DNA of 64,000 nucleotides from Laccaria trichodermophora (lineage: Eukaryota > Basidiomycota > Agaricomycetes > Agaricales > Hydnangiaceae): the NCBI GenBank assembly GCA_018417955.1, contig JACTVC010000002.1, positions 3,534,001-3,598,000 on the forward strand. The letters are read 5' to 3'. Below, piece after piece: positions 13,001-23,162 of the stretch (position 1 is its first letter; each line of letters starts with the position of its first letter). The translations under genes were made by a program, and so were the position numbers. Under the pieces are notes generated by a model, which was not told where the DNA came from, did no database searches, and saw only the letters and a list, made by a program, of their open reading frames with translations.

Positions 13001-13105
13001 CATCGGTTGCCCAGTCGGCTGGCTGGTAATAGTTCCAGCATTATAGGCAGGATTGCCATGGTTAGTCGGGGGGTTGCCGTCGTTAGGCTCACCACAGCAG
13101 CCCAT
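10022..13105 (-). CDS. Hsp70-like (HSPA12-type) ATPase with acylation-type N-terminus
   Basis: A divergent Hsp70/actin-fold ATPase of the fungal expansion related to HSPA12; clients are unknown. The chosen start at 13105 gives MGCCGEPNDG, with Gly2 and Cys3/Cys4 suited to myristoylation and palmitoylation. An alternative start 12 nt upstream (13117) would abolish this. A Pro/Gln/Ser-rich linker of about 140 residues follows. The ATPase domain begins with phosphate-1 loop SIDFGTTFSGV, then TCLLYDEHGRVLAWG, DVWLTVPAAWD, the connect segment IITEPEAAAVH, phosphate-2 motif VCDAGGGTVDL, and adenosine-binding LLVGGFAGCEYL. The C-terminus reads LELDSAEVRGILLYNNQEWG and stops at 10022-10024. About ten introns are present, one flanking a 20-nt exon at 12592-12611 that encodes the phosphate-1 loop. 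No canonical substrate-binding domain or EEVD tail is seen. Confidence 0.88.
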
Positions 13106-14589
13106 GGTGCAGAACAAGATTCAAGTTGAGAACAGGTCAAGAAAACACGAAAAGCACCGATTTGGGCGTCTTCAGCGGGCGTGCCTGATGGCTGTGTATC
13201 AGTTTTCTAATTAGCGCTCAACTTTCAACTTTCAAATCCTCGAAGGTAGGCGAACAGATAAACGAAGAGCCTATGTCATGCTTGATTCTGGTTATCGCGG
13301 AGGATGCTGTCCGTCGTAATTCTTGATCCAGTCTGAAAGTCATCGAACGAGAGAAATATCAATGCCAGGATGGAATTCAATAGTAAGTCGTAACTTAGAA
13401 ATTAGTTGTTTGACCTCCTTGTCCCAATGGCCTTATCTCTTCCCGTAGTCAAGCTCAACCGGTTCATCGTGGGCAGAAAAATTATCATACATACAGTAAG
13501 CGTTAATCAAGACACAACTTTGAAAGTAGAATAACATGAAGGAACCAGGTCAAGATGCACAACCGATGGCGTCTGCGCCTGGCAAAGAATCTCGTCGGAA
13601 AGAATTTATTTGCCCGGGTTAGCTTCAAAATATGTCGATTCGTCCAGATCCTTAATCCTACACCAAACTTACCACTTTGAAATCAGAATCGTCAACAGCT
13701 TGTCAATAGCCTCCTGAGCTTACTTTGTCTGGATCGGCAACCGGTCTCTCTAGACCAAAATTCGAAAGCCTTCAAGGGTCCTTGCCAGCAGCACGTAGAA
13801 TTTAACTTCATGATCTTGAGCGCATGCACTTTAAATCGTTATTCATTAGTCTGCAAAAATAAACGTTTATCCGTGGGTGTGTCATCTAATTGCGCCTAAC
13901 TTGCATTCATTTGCTGTGATTAAACCAAAGTTTTGAATAGCGAGATGAGTGCAGTTGAGTTTAAGCGTCCCGGTTACGATTGCGGCCGCCAAAAGTTCTG
14001 GCGTCCTCATCGACCCGCGGTGGAGACCCCGACTTGCCCATTACCCATAGATGGAGGGTTGATTTGACAAAGTAAACTGTAGGCCAAGTGGGATTCCATC
14101 CTGTAAGGTTATGCGAGCTCCGGCGGAATCGAACAATAACTAAATTAAAGTGAGGTCGTTGAGTGCATTTTCATGAGACTTGTCCATTCGAGGAATCGTA
14201 TGACATTCTCGAAAACGAATCTGCGATTCGGCGGCTCTGAGAAGTTGAGTCGTTGCAGACCGGAAAGACCTCGAAACGCGCTAGGTGAACGGCAATGTAA
14301 TGATTGAAGCCATCTCTGGACGCATAGGTAAAGCCGTCTTCACATCATTGAAGATCAAGATCGCAATGTAGCGTGTAACAAAACGTGTTAATCAGATTGC
14401 TTGTGTGTGCGCGATTGCAAGCTGTACACACTAGAGAATATAAAATCACGATCGGAGAAGGAAGAAGGGGTAAAATCCTACTCGACGTTTGGCTCCTGGT
14501 GTTTGTTGTGGGTAACACGGTCTGTCGGACTTCAAAATAATCCCTACAGCACGGATTTGTCGTCAACACCGGCGGCTACCACTCATCCA
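13106..14589. other. Intergenic stretch, no certain gene
   Basis: This 1.5-kb stretch lies between divergently transcribed genes, the Hsp70-like gene (minus) and the CBP6-like gene (plus), and should contain both promoters. A short open frame beginning at 13427 (MALSLPVVKLNRFIVG) ends at a good donor (GTAAGC, about 13496). It could be the first exon of a very small spliced gene, but I could not assign a family or a convincing last exon. I checked a region near 14110 that resembles a tRNA T-arm and found no matching stem. Confidence 0.4.
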
Positions 14590-14965
14590 ATGGCGGCTGC
14601 ATCAGGAAAACTTGGCCAAAAACTCGTCGCGATCGCTGATACATGGGTCGTAGATCCATTTCGGCCAAACCTCCAGCTTCAAACATTTCTGAAATCGCTG
14701 GCGACACACCCCAAGTTGACTCCGCAAGCAGTGAACGCGACGCGTGCATTGAGGGATAACGCGATGCAAAAAAGGGTGCGTTATTCTAATTCATTAATGT
14801 TGGACTGTCTCCCTCATTTAGGTATTTCTGTAGTATCCTCTTTCGAAGAAGATGCTACAACCCGCTTCGATGCCGTTACATTATGATCGCCTTGTGGAAG
14901 GCTTTGAAAAGAGTGCTCAGGGAATTGGTAGGCCGTGGTGGAAAATATTCTTTGGAATATGGTAG
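14590..14965 (+). CDS. Probable mitochondrial complex III assembly factor, CBP6/UQCC2-like
   Basis: A small protein of about 108 residues in two exons. CBP6/UQCC2 family members bind newly made cytochrome b in mitochondria. The first exon (start 14590) reads MAAASGKLGQKLVAIADTW and VDPFRPNLQLQTFLKSL. The intron runs from about 14776 to about 14831, and the second exon continues YPLSKKMLQPASMPLHYDRL and ends RPWWKIFFGIW at 14963-14965. The spacing of the Pro-x-x-Tyr-x-Arg-Leu motif and the short hydrophobic end recall yeast Cbp6, whose tail is NPQYYQRL then a short C-terminus. The overall similarity is weak, so the assignment rests on this C-terminal pattern. No classical mitochondrial presequence is obvious. 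Confidence 0.5.
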
Positions 14966-15239
14966 CATTCAGCTGCCTCAGGATTGTGGTACTTGTCATA
15001 TTCATGCATCCTGTTGTTTTTTTGATCATCGTCCTTGGGCTATCAAAGATTTCACGGCCTCATGTTCATATTGAATCTCAAACCTCACGCGCACGTTCCA
15101 TCAAATCGACGTCATGTCGCCTTGAGATGAATCCCTAGATCCTGTATGCGATACATGGTGGACAGTAATATATGGACATGAACCGTAATTCCGATCTTAT
15201 CTCAACTCGAGATGGTGCCACAAAAAAAAAAAAGGCATC

Positions 15240-17929
15240 TCAGTCTTCCAGTATTTCGTCCTCCCCATCTCGTGCCTACCCAGTTAGGTTAAGTCAGAAT
15301 TTCCCATGTCACAGAACCATATGCTTTCGGCCACATACCTTGTCCACCAAGTTTCGACGTTTCTCTCGTGTTTTTGTCTGCACTTTGACGTACTTGCTTA
15401 ACGGTGCATCACCCAGTTTGGATATCAAAGATCTCTCCCAATCTTTGACGACATCCATTTTCCCAGGAGCAAACGAGACATCCTTTCTCCGTTGCTCTAG
15501 CCATCTCACACTGTCATCAATTCGTTCCAGAAGGACTTTGACAAGACTTTGATCCTTGTTCGTCCCTGCCTTGGCCGATACTTTGACGCTCTTGCGCAAT
15601 GCAACAACAACAGGGATCACAATCTCTGGAAAGGCAATGCTGCCATGAACCGGCGCGCTGGAGAGCCATTCCGCCAAAAGGAATGCAGCCTCCTCCGTTA
15701 ATCCCTCGGTATACACCCGAGTCTTCATATATTGATGTGGGACACGGATTTGAACATCAAAGTCAAGGGGCCGCAATGTACTTGACTTTGGACGTGATGA
15801 CAGCAAAGTCGACGTAAGGATTGGGACGAGGTATGGAGATAGGGGAACATAGGTTCGGGTATGCCGAGTGAGATGCAAGAGAGATCGAATAATTTGGAGA
15901 TGGAACGGATATGAGCGGCTGTTGGGGACCAGCCTGTATATTTCATCAGCAAGCAAATGGGCGGATATCAAAGCGCCATGTACTTTATAGACCCAAGGCA
16001 GACTTGAATGAGTGGATAAATCAATGGCCGGAGCGCGCTCTGTTTGCTAGTTTGTGCTTCTGTTTGAGCGTCACAAGCTCTTCCCAGAACAATGCACCAG
16101 AAGTCAATACAATGAACATATTGCCAGTTGTACACCTGCTTGTACGCTCCCTAGCCACAGAAGAGCGGGTTAGATAATATTGCATATTAAAAGGACAAAC
16201 GCTCACCTTGGTCTTGATTTTCATGCTATTTCGTAAGTGAATGGCAAGTTGACGAATGTAGCCAAATGCGTGTTGGTAAGCTGTTGAGTGGTCGACGCAG
16301 AAAAGTTCAGAAGCCGAATTTTTCATTAAGTTGATCATAGGGAGGGTGTGTGCGTTGGTTGACTTGGAGGACCGCATCAATGCAAGATACGTGCTCTGAG
16401 GGTGAGTTAGAGCCACAAGATTACATGATAAACAATAAAAGACAATACTTTGAAAATAATGTCCATTACGGATTCATCTGTCGAAGAGGCAAGCTTCTGT
16501 ATAGACAAAAATGCAGCTATGCGAACGCTATCGTCTCCAGTTGACCACAGCTCCAGACATTTCTGAAAACGAATGAGAAAGACCGACTCTTGAAGAAATT
16601 CCAGATAAGCGACGCACTTTGAGATACTGTTTCACGGCTTTGCGGCTTGACATAATGTAAGGAATAAGCTTAGCGCTCCCAGATAATGCTAATCGTAGCA
16701 TTTCATTATCGGTGAGCTGTAATAATATATGGATGATATTGTTCAAGTATGAAAGCACAAGCTTTTGCAAAGTTTTGAATTTTTGAGTTTGTGTTGGCTG
16801 TTTGCTGTAATATTGTATGTCAAGGCGTGGTAAATGATGAAACAAGCGAATGGGCGCACAATTTCCCGTTGGCGAGGGTTTTATACGGAATATGGTGTTC
16901 CAGTACGACTGGTGTATACATCAGCGCGGTAGTCACAAGTTTATTATACACTGAGACGGCGGGCGTTTAGAAATTCATCCACACAAAACACTGATGAGGT
17001 ACATACCAGAGGAACCGTCGATACTCCAAGCCAACACTTGGCCTTCCTCGTTCATGTGGGCAGCCGACCGGAAAGCAATCAACAGTTTTCTCAAAGCTCG
17101 AAGCGACCGTTGCTAGAAAGAATATCGACATAATGGGTGATCATCTGCATTCGAGTGACAAGACATACCTCCAACAGAGCTTTTTGCCACCTCTGCAAAT
17201 GAGCCTTCGTCAAGACAGGAAGCCGGTCGTCCTCCATAACGACATCCTCAGCGTTCTCCACCTCCTCATCATCCGAAGCGGCCGCGTCAATAGGCGCATC
17301 GGGGTTGAATTGGAGGAGCTCCTGATCGTTCTCTTGAAGGTATTTGAAAAACTCGGGATCCTTTTCAGCGAGCTTTGATAGCTCGTGAAGATGGAGCTCT
17401 CCCTCCGCTAAAAGTAAAAGTGAGTTGCATGTAGGATAGATAGTTGGATATATTTTTACTTTCCAGGTCGTCCACAGAGGCAAAGGAACCATCGTCCGAG
17501 TCCATACCGTCGTCGTCGTCCGCTGACTCCTCGTCGCTGCCAGCATCCTGCTGACAATCAGACGGCTTAAGGCCAAAATAGAGACGACGCACCTCCAGAT
17601 CCTCAGCGTCGTCGTCGTCGCTGCCTTGCATAAAGTTCCCACTAAGGAAGTCATCGACGGTCAGTCGCTTTGTGCTTACAATGTCGTCAGTACACCAAAA
17701 AAAAGGGGGAACAAGAGGTCCACCTTTTTGTTGTTGGTTCGTCCTCGACATCCTGGTCGCCGTCTTCTTCAAGGGTTTCTGAATGTGTTTTGGACTTTCC
17801 ACTCCTCTGCCCTTTCCGACCTTCAACTTTTCGACGGATCTGCTGCTGTTTGCGCCGGGCCTCTATCGTCTTCTTTAATTGGCCGCTCGTGGCGAACTTT
17901 TTTGTAGATTTCGCAGCCTTCTTTCCCAT
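15240..17929 (-). CDS. NOC2: Nucleolar complex protein 2 (60S ribosome biogenesis)
   Basis: Noc2 forms the Noc1-Noc2 and Noc2-Noc3 complexes that move pre-60S particles from nucleolus to nucleoplasm. The start at 17929 gives MGKKAAKSTKKFATSGQLKK, a basic head, followed by RLTVDDFLSGNFMQG and acidic patches with runs of Asp. ELHLHELSKLAEKDPEFFKY and LPVLTKAHLQRWQKALLE are family-typical. The HEAT-like body includes QTQKFKTLQKLVLSYLNNII and LTDNEMLRLALSGSAKLIPY. Near the C-terminus are YPFHLQIIRSLLHL, YVPLSPYLVPIL and DFDVQIRVP. The last tiny exon gives ARDGEDEILED and stops at 15240-15242. An in-frame ATG also exists at 17944. It lies 80 bp downstream of METTL14 on the same strand, which is tight even for a fungus. 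Confidence 0.95.
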
Positions 17930-18008
17930 TGATCGTTTGTACAAGAAATTGAAGAATTGCTCAAAGTTGCAAGCACGGAAAAGCTAGCTTACATAATGTA
18001 TGTAAAAT

Positions 18009-19850
18009 TCAATACCCGTCGAAGGGTCCCCATCCCATCCCCAGAGGACCCATGGGATTCATGCCATTCATCATCCCCTGAACGTTCATCGCCATCATCC
18101 CATCGCCGTCCCACGCGGCGTCGAGGCCATATCCAGCTTGACTGGGATCGCCCCACCCGCCATTGAAGACTGGTTGACCAAAGCCAGCACCCATACCCAT
18201 CATGTTCATGCCCAACCCAACACCCATCCCAGGACCACCCATCCCAGCAACGCCCATCATGGGATTCCAATTCCCCATCATGTCGTCCACACCGAGCTGG
18301 TGGACGCCCATACCCATCATAGGCGCCATCACCAACTGATTTTGGCCACCCATCATCTGGTTTTGTCCGCCCGAGTTAAGGAACCCACTCCGGTTATTCA
18401 TATTATTCGCTGTCGCGAATCGATTCGCGCCTGCCATTCCTCCACCACCAGGATTACTCCCAGCACCACCAGGCCCAGCGTTGGTGTTTTGACCAGGCCT
18501 AAACGGTGACTTTGGTCTCAGAGCATCTATCTCCGCGGTCATGGGAACAACAGGCTTTCCTCCGCCCGATAGTTCTCTGATCCCCTCCTCCCACGTTTCC
18601 TGAACCCATACACCAGCACGACCGCCTTCTTCACCCTCGACGTATACTACACCATCTTCTGTTGTGTGAAGAGCTTCTTGCCCTGGACTGAGGATGGTAA
18701 CCCATCCTCTTCGTAAGGAAGACGGACGACCAAAAACTTCGAGGCGGCGAAGACCTAGACAAAAATTCTCGATGAGCGTGTACATTTCTGGAGGTTTTCT
18801 CGTTGGGTCTGTGGGGTCCCCTTCCCAGATAATGACATCGGTGTCTGAAACAATTGTTGGTATTTGATGACCAGAGAAGTACCGCCAACCTACCGACATT
18901 ACAGTGAACAAACCAACTGTCGGTCGACCGACGAACTGTGCCTCGGATACCAATGAGACAGTGTTGGTTTGTCCGCGTTAGCAATGAGGTGGTCGGTGGG
19001 TCTGTCTGCAACGCTGGCTCAGTCCAAGTTGTAAAAAGATAGCATGGAAAGCACTAACTCCAGGTCCATGATTTGTCGCTTTATTTGTCTTGACCCAAAC
19101 TACGTCCTCACACCGTCGGTAACCCCACTTTGCCAAAACCTCCCTTCCCCTTTCGAGACCTTCCCCCGCACCACTTCCAACCCAAAGAAAAACAAAACTA
19201 GGGTCCGCAGCAAGAGTTGGAATGGGTATTTCCTGAAGATGGTCCCAGGTAAAGGTGGAAGAAAATGGCGGGTCCAAAAGAATAACATCGAATTTACTCG
19301 GTTGAAGAGATGTTAATTGGGAGTAGGGTATATATGTTGGCGGTAATGAGTGGGTTGTTACAGACGCCTTCTTGAGATTCAATAGACGCTGTTGCTTTGG
19401 ATATCTGGGTTGGCTGGTTGATACTCACGTCGAACATGCAATAGTACGTGAAGCTTACTCCTCGAATCTATGTTCAGGTTCAGCTCCCAGAACCCAGTTC
19501 TGAGGCCATTCCCCGCCGTCGACATAACGCTGGGAATAATCATTCCGAATGGTCTCCTCTTCTGGGACATAATTACGATATCGGGCCACACGGGCCTTCT
19601 TCGCCGGTGGAAGGTCAGACCTCGGTTGTTGTTGAGGTTTTGGAGATAGTGGTGGTGACTGATCATGTGGGGGAGGTGAGGGTTGAGGTGAAGGTATATT
19701 CGGTAACCTTAGCAGGTCATGAGGGGGTGAATGAAGAGAGTGAAGTTGACGACGGTGGGCCTGTTGAGTTGTCCTTAGACGTTGAATCAAATTCGAGTGC
19801 GCTGCTAACAGTTGATTTGCATCGCCAATAATTTCCGTCGTTGTAGCCAT
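18009..19850 (-). CDS. METTL14: METTL14-type MT-A70 family protein (m6A writer complex)
   Basis: METTL14 proteins are the RNA-binding, usually catalytically inactive partner of METTL3 in the nuclear complex that methylates adenosine N6 in mRNA. The start at 19850 gives MATTTEIIGDANQLL. A coiled N-terminal part is followed by NDYSQRYVDGGEWPQNWV, which matches NDYCQHFVDTGxRPQNF of METTL14. The MTase domain has FDVILLDPPFSS, SFVFLWVGSGAGEGLERGRE, WGYRRCEDVVWVKTNK, IGIRGTVRRSTDSWFVHCNV and IENFCLGLRRLEVFGRPSSL. The tail after DALRPKSPFRPGQ is low-complexity, rich in Gly, Met and Asn, instead of the RGG tail of animal METTL14. The DPPF motif sits where METTL3 has DPPW and METTL14 has EPPL. It is divergent from the gene at 21184. 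Confidence 0.92.
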
Positions 19851-21183
19851 GAAGGTTATTGTTTGTTCCTGTTACCTTTCAATGCTATTGCTCTGGCTCG
19901 GATCGAGCTCCCGTTGCACGCACCTTGTTCAACACAAAAGATGTAAGTACATCGCGCAGATGGACCTGACACAAGAGATTAGCCCCTTGCTATCGATTAT
20001 CCTACGCCCGAAATTACCTTCTCTCACCAGGTAGCAATCCTGACTCTCAGAGGCTCAGATGAAACGTGCCACATCCATATTTCAAATCATTTCAAAACGG
20101 ACTTGCAACTACTTGCCTCTACCTGCCAGGATTTAGATAGTTATCGGTACCGCGATCCCGAATGGAGCTTTTTCCCCGGAATATGTCCTGTCTTGGATGA
20201 ATCTGATTATCTCAATCACTCAGTCGGAAGATCAGAGAACCTCGGTCCATCTTGTTGCATATCATACTCCTTGATTGCGAGCTTCGGATCAAAATTTCTC
20301 TAATTGAACAACTTTTCCATTCAAAATCTTTTCACGCAAGCCTAGATATTGTTCACTACCAGGAGCCACAGGGTGGCCGAAACACATTCATCATCTCTAG
20401 TTATGCTTTGCGGTTCTCAGGAAATTTTTCTACGTACCTTGCAACGTCTGCCTCCGTCCACACAACCGTTCCGGAGATTTCAAATTGGTCAGGATCTGCC
20501 CTGGGGTAGAAATGACGCAATTTCTCCACACTTTACCCTTCTTGCCAGCTGATCCTCAGGTTTGGATGACCATGGAAAACCTCGCTGGCGCTGCAGTCGT
20601 GCCGGTCGACATGGTGTCAGTTTGCCCAATTAATTGCTTATGATCAAGGCCTAAATGACTTCAATGTCAAGCTTTTAAACTTTGACTTGACTCAAGCGTG
20701 AGCGACCTAAAATTGTCAGCATCACAATCCACTCCAAGTCTTCACCACTTCATCTTTGATCTGGGTACAAGCTTTTCACTGTATCCAAATGAACATTATC
20801 GATACCAACATACCATACAAATCAAGAAATTGTGATTATCACGATTAGCGATCGACTGCATCGTGTTCTTTTACGAGTAAGAACCACGTTGTGTGTAGAC
20901 GATCGACAGGGACCGTGAAGTTGCGCTAACGAGGTTTAAGGCTTTTTACACTGACGCACTTTTTGATCCCTTGTAGTCTGCTTGCAGTACATATTTCCTT
21001 TGCCGGCGGCGAATGAAACGAAAGGAGCGAAACGTGGGAAACGTGGTCTGTCTCAAAGTCCAACCACCATTATTTCCCATCTTCTGTCAACGTCACTGCG
21101 TGGGTGTTTTCCAAGTGCCGTGACCCACAGTATATTGACCAGGTAGCGTCTTTCACCAGGTAAGCTTCTCATGTCTGCGAAAC
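19851..21183. other. Divergent intergenic stretch, no gene seen
   Basis: This 1.3-kb stretch separates METTL14 (minus) from the HMUDK/chromodomain gene (plus) and must hold both promoters. Open frames in it are short and show no family motif on either strand. No RNA gene or repeat was recognised. Confidence 0.5.
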
Positions 21184-22780
21184 GTGCGTTCCCTGATGTT
21201 TAAACCCTTTTTAGAACACGCAAAATCGACCATGCCCGCAATCCGTACCGGAAATGAAGTGACCGTGGCTTCCATCGGCGCGTCAACTTTCCCCATACAT
21301 CGAAAGTCGTTGCGCAACGCGATTCGTATCTCTCCCGAATCTTCGTCGACGGGTTCCGCTCACTCGGACGCTGTTGGAATGGAGAATATTTCGTCTCACA
21401 GCCTCAATAACGATCATTTTTTAGGGCCGACAGTGCAGGCTGCTGCGAGAGTTCCTGTCAGGAAGCCATCGGAGTCGTCCTCAAAAAGTCTCGTCCCTGT
21501 TTGCTCAACGCTCCCGGACACCATTACCATAAATGGAAAACAACTCAAACCCACGGTCGCATTTGACACTTTCTGGCGTTTCGCGGCCGAACGGAAGAAT
21601 ATCGATGATAGGCGCCGAGCTGGACAATCCGCACCGTATGTTCCGTCATCGTTATTGCTTTATGACTACTAATGCGTAGTTTGGCTTGCCAAGGTGGACA
21701 GACGACCCCATCTTGCAGAAATATTACTTCTGTAATACCTACCGCGTGCTTGACAAACTTTGTCAATACATGATCCGCGAAGTGATCGAAAAAGGCCCAC
21801 AGGATCCGACTGAGATCGTGTTTCGCGTTCTGCTATTCAATTCTTTTACCAAGATTGAGACTTGGGAACTGCTGAACCAGAAGTTGGGGCCACTCACATG
21901 GGCAACCTACGACAGACAGAGGTATAACCACGTGTTGGCGAAGGCAAAATCTAATGGCATGACTCTGTACACGGGCGCTTTTATCAAACCAGCACCGCAT
22001 TTCGGGTATACAGATAATTACATGAATCATCTTTGCCTTCTCGAAGTGTTCATGGAAAATCAACTGGCTTTTAGGCTTTTGAACGCTCCTACTCTCGCCG
22101 ACGTCTACGAGTACATAATCTCATTCCCGAGCATGGGTGATTTCACGACCTATCAACTGATGCTCAACCTGTCGTATACCAAGGTCCTCAATTTCAATGC
22201 GAATGATTTTGTTATCTCTGGACCGGGTTCATCCTCTGGCCTTTCCAAGATGTTCGGCAAGAGCATCGCGCGAGCAAAAGGTCCTGAATCTGATATCGAA
22301 GTCGACGTGATAAGGTGGCTTGTGGAGACTCAAGATCAGCATTTCGAGCGGCTGGGAATCAACTTTTCCCGCTTGGGGCCCAAAAAACTTCCTATGGATG
22401 TGGCGGATGTTGAACACACACTTTGTGAGGTAGACAAGTATTGTCGCCTCGCCCACCCTCACCTGAAAGGGAGACGTACTGAGATTCGCCGCAACTTCTC
22501 GCCATCCGAGGATTATGTACCTATGCCATCCGTCGTGCCTAAAGCGTGGTCGGACTCTGCTCGTCGGGTTTCTCGTATCCGTGCGGATCAGAAGTTGGTC
22601 GTTGAAAAACGATACGAAGTCGACCGGCTTGGAGGACATCGAAAAGGTCCCAATGGACTGGAATTCCATATTTTCTGGTTGGGGTATCCGAAGTCAGACG
22701 CGACATGGGAGCCAGAACTCTCCCTCGCTTCAGACGCCCCTGTCATTGTCAAGGAATATAAAGCCGCGAAGGGGCTGTAG
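21184..22780 (+). CDS. HMUDK-like helical domain (aGPT-Pplase2 type) fused to a chromodomain
   Basis: Two exons, 21184 (or ATG 21232) to 21635 and 21694 to 22780, joined in phase, give 496-512 residues. A Ser-rich N-terminus precedes the core motif FWRFAAERKNIDDRRRAG, then SAPWTDDPILQKYYFCNTYR, VLDKLCQYMIREVI and VLLFNSFTKIETWELL. This is the pattern of the family I know as 5-hmdU DNA kinase helical domain, earlier named alpha-glutamyl/putrescinyl thymine pyrophosphorylase clade 2, which acts on hypermodified thymine in phage DNA and has fungal members of unknown function. The last 60 residues form a chromodomain: YEVDRLGGHRKG, FHIFWLGYPKSDATWEPE and IVKEYKA, with the Tyr/Trp/Tyr aromatic cage present. 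I infer a chromatin-targeted role in DNA base modification or its recognition. Acceptor choice at 21693 restores the family motif APWTDDPIL. Confidence 0.75.
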
Positions 22781-23162
22781 ATCTCATGTTCGCCCGTGGT
22801 CTCAACGTACCTGCACCCCATTCCTTATTATCATTATTCTTGTCACATATTGACTTTGTTATCATAACATCAATCTACCTCCATACAGTCGACAAAATGT
22901 ACATACCATTTATTGTTGCTTCACTATCTACCTTTGTATATAATTTGCACTCTTGTTTATAATTTGCATCCCATACTTATCCAGCACGTTGGCGGCTGGT
23001 GTCAAGATTTTTAGTTCTCTGTTTGTGGTTGTTACAAATAGAGGTGTAAGTGCACGTGCCTCAGCGCGTGAGTTTCCTTCAACCTCAAGATTCGCGCAAG
23101 CCGCAAGTCGCTTGCCTGCCGCGTCCTTTATCCAGACGCCTGCGGCTCACAACTTTACGACT
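22781..23162. other. Intergenic stretch, promoter of NUP192
   Basis: This 382-bp gap lies between tandem plus-strand genes. It is AT-rich and holds the 3' region of the chromodomain gene and the NUP192 promoter. An open frame continuous upstream of 23163 has no similarity to nucleoporins. I see no other element. Confidence 0.4.

Noticed and set aside
13427..13700. Possible tiny spliced gene starting MALSLPVVKLNRFIVG
   Set aside because: A good donor follows, but I found no convincing acceptor or recognisable product, so it is only noted under the intergenic entry.
14090..14140. tRNA-like T-arm sequence on the minus strand (GTTCGATTCC)
   Set aside because: The flanking bases do not pair into a T-stem and no acceptor stem or anticodon arm could be built.
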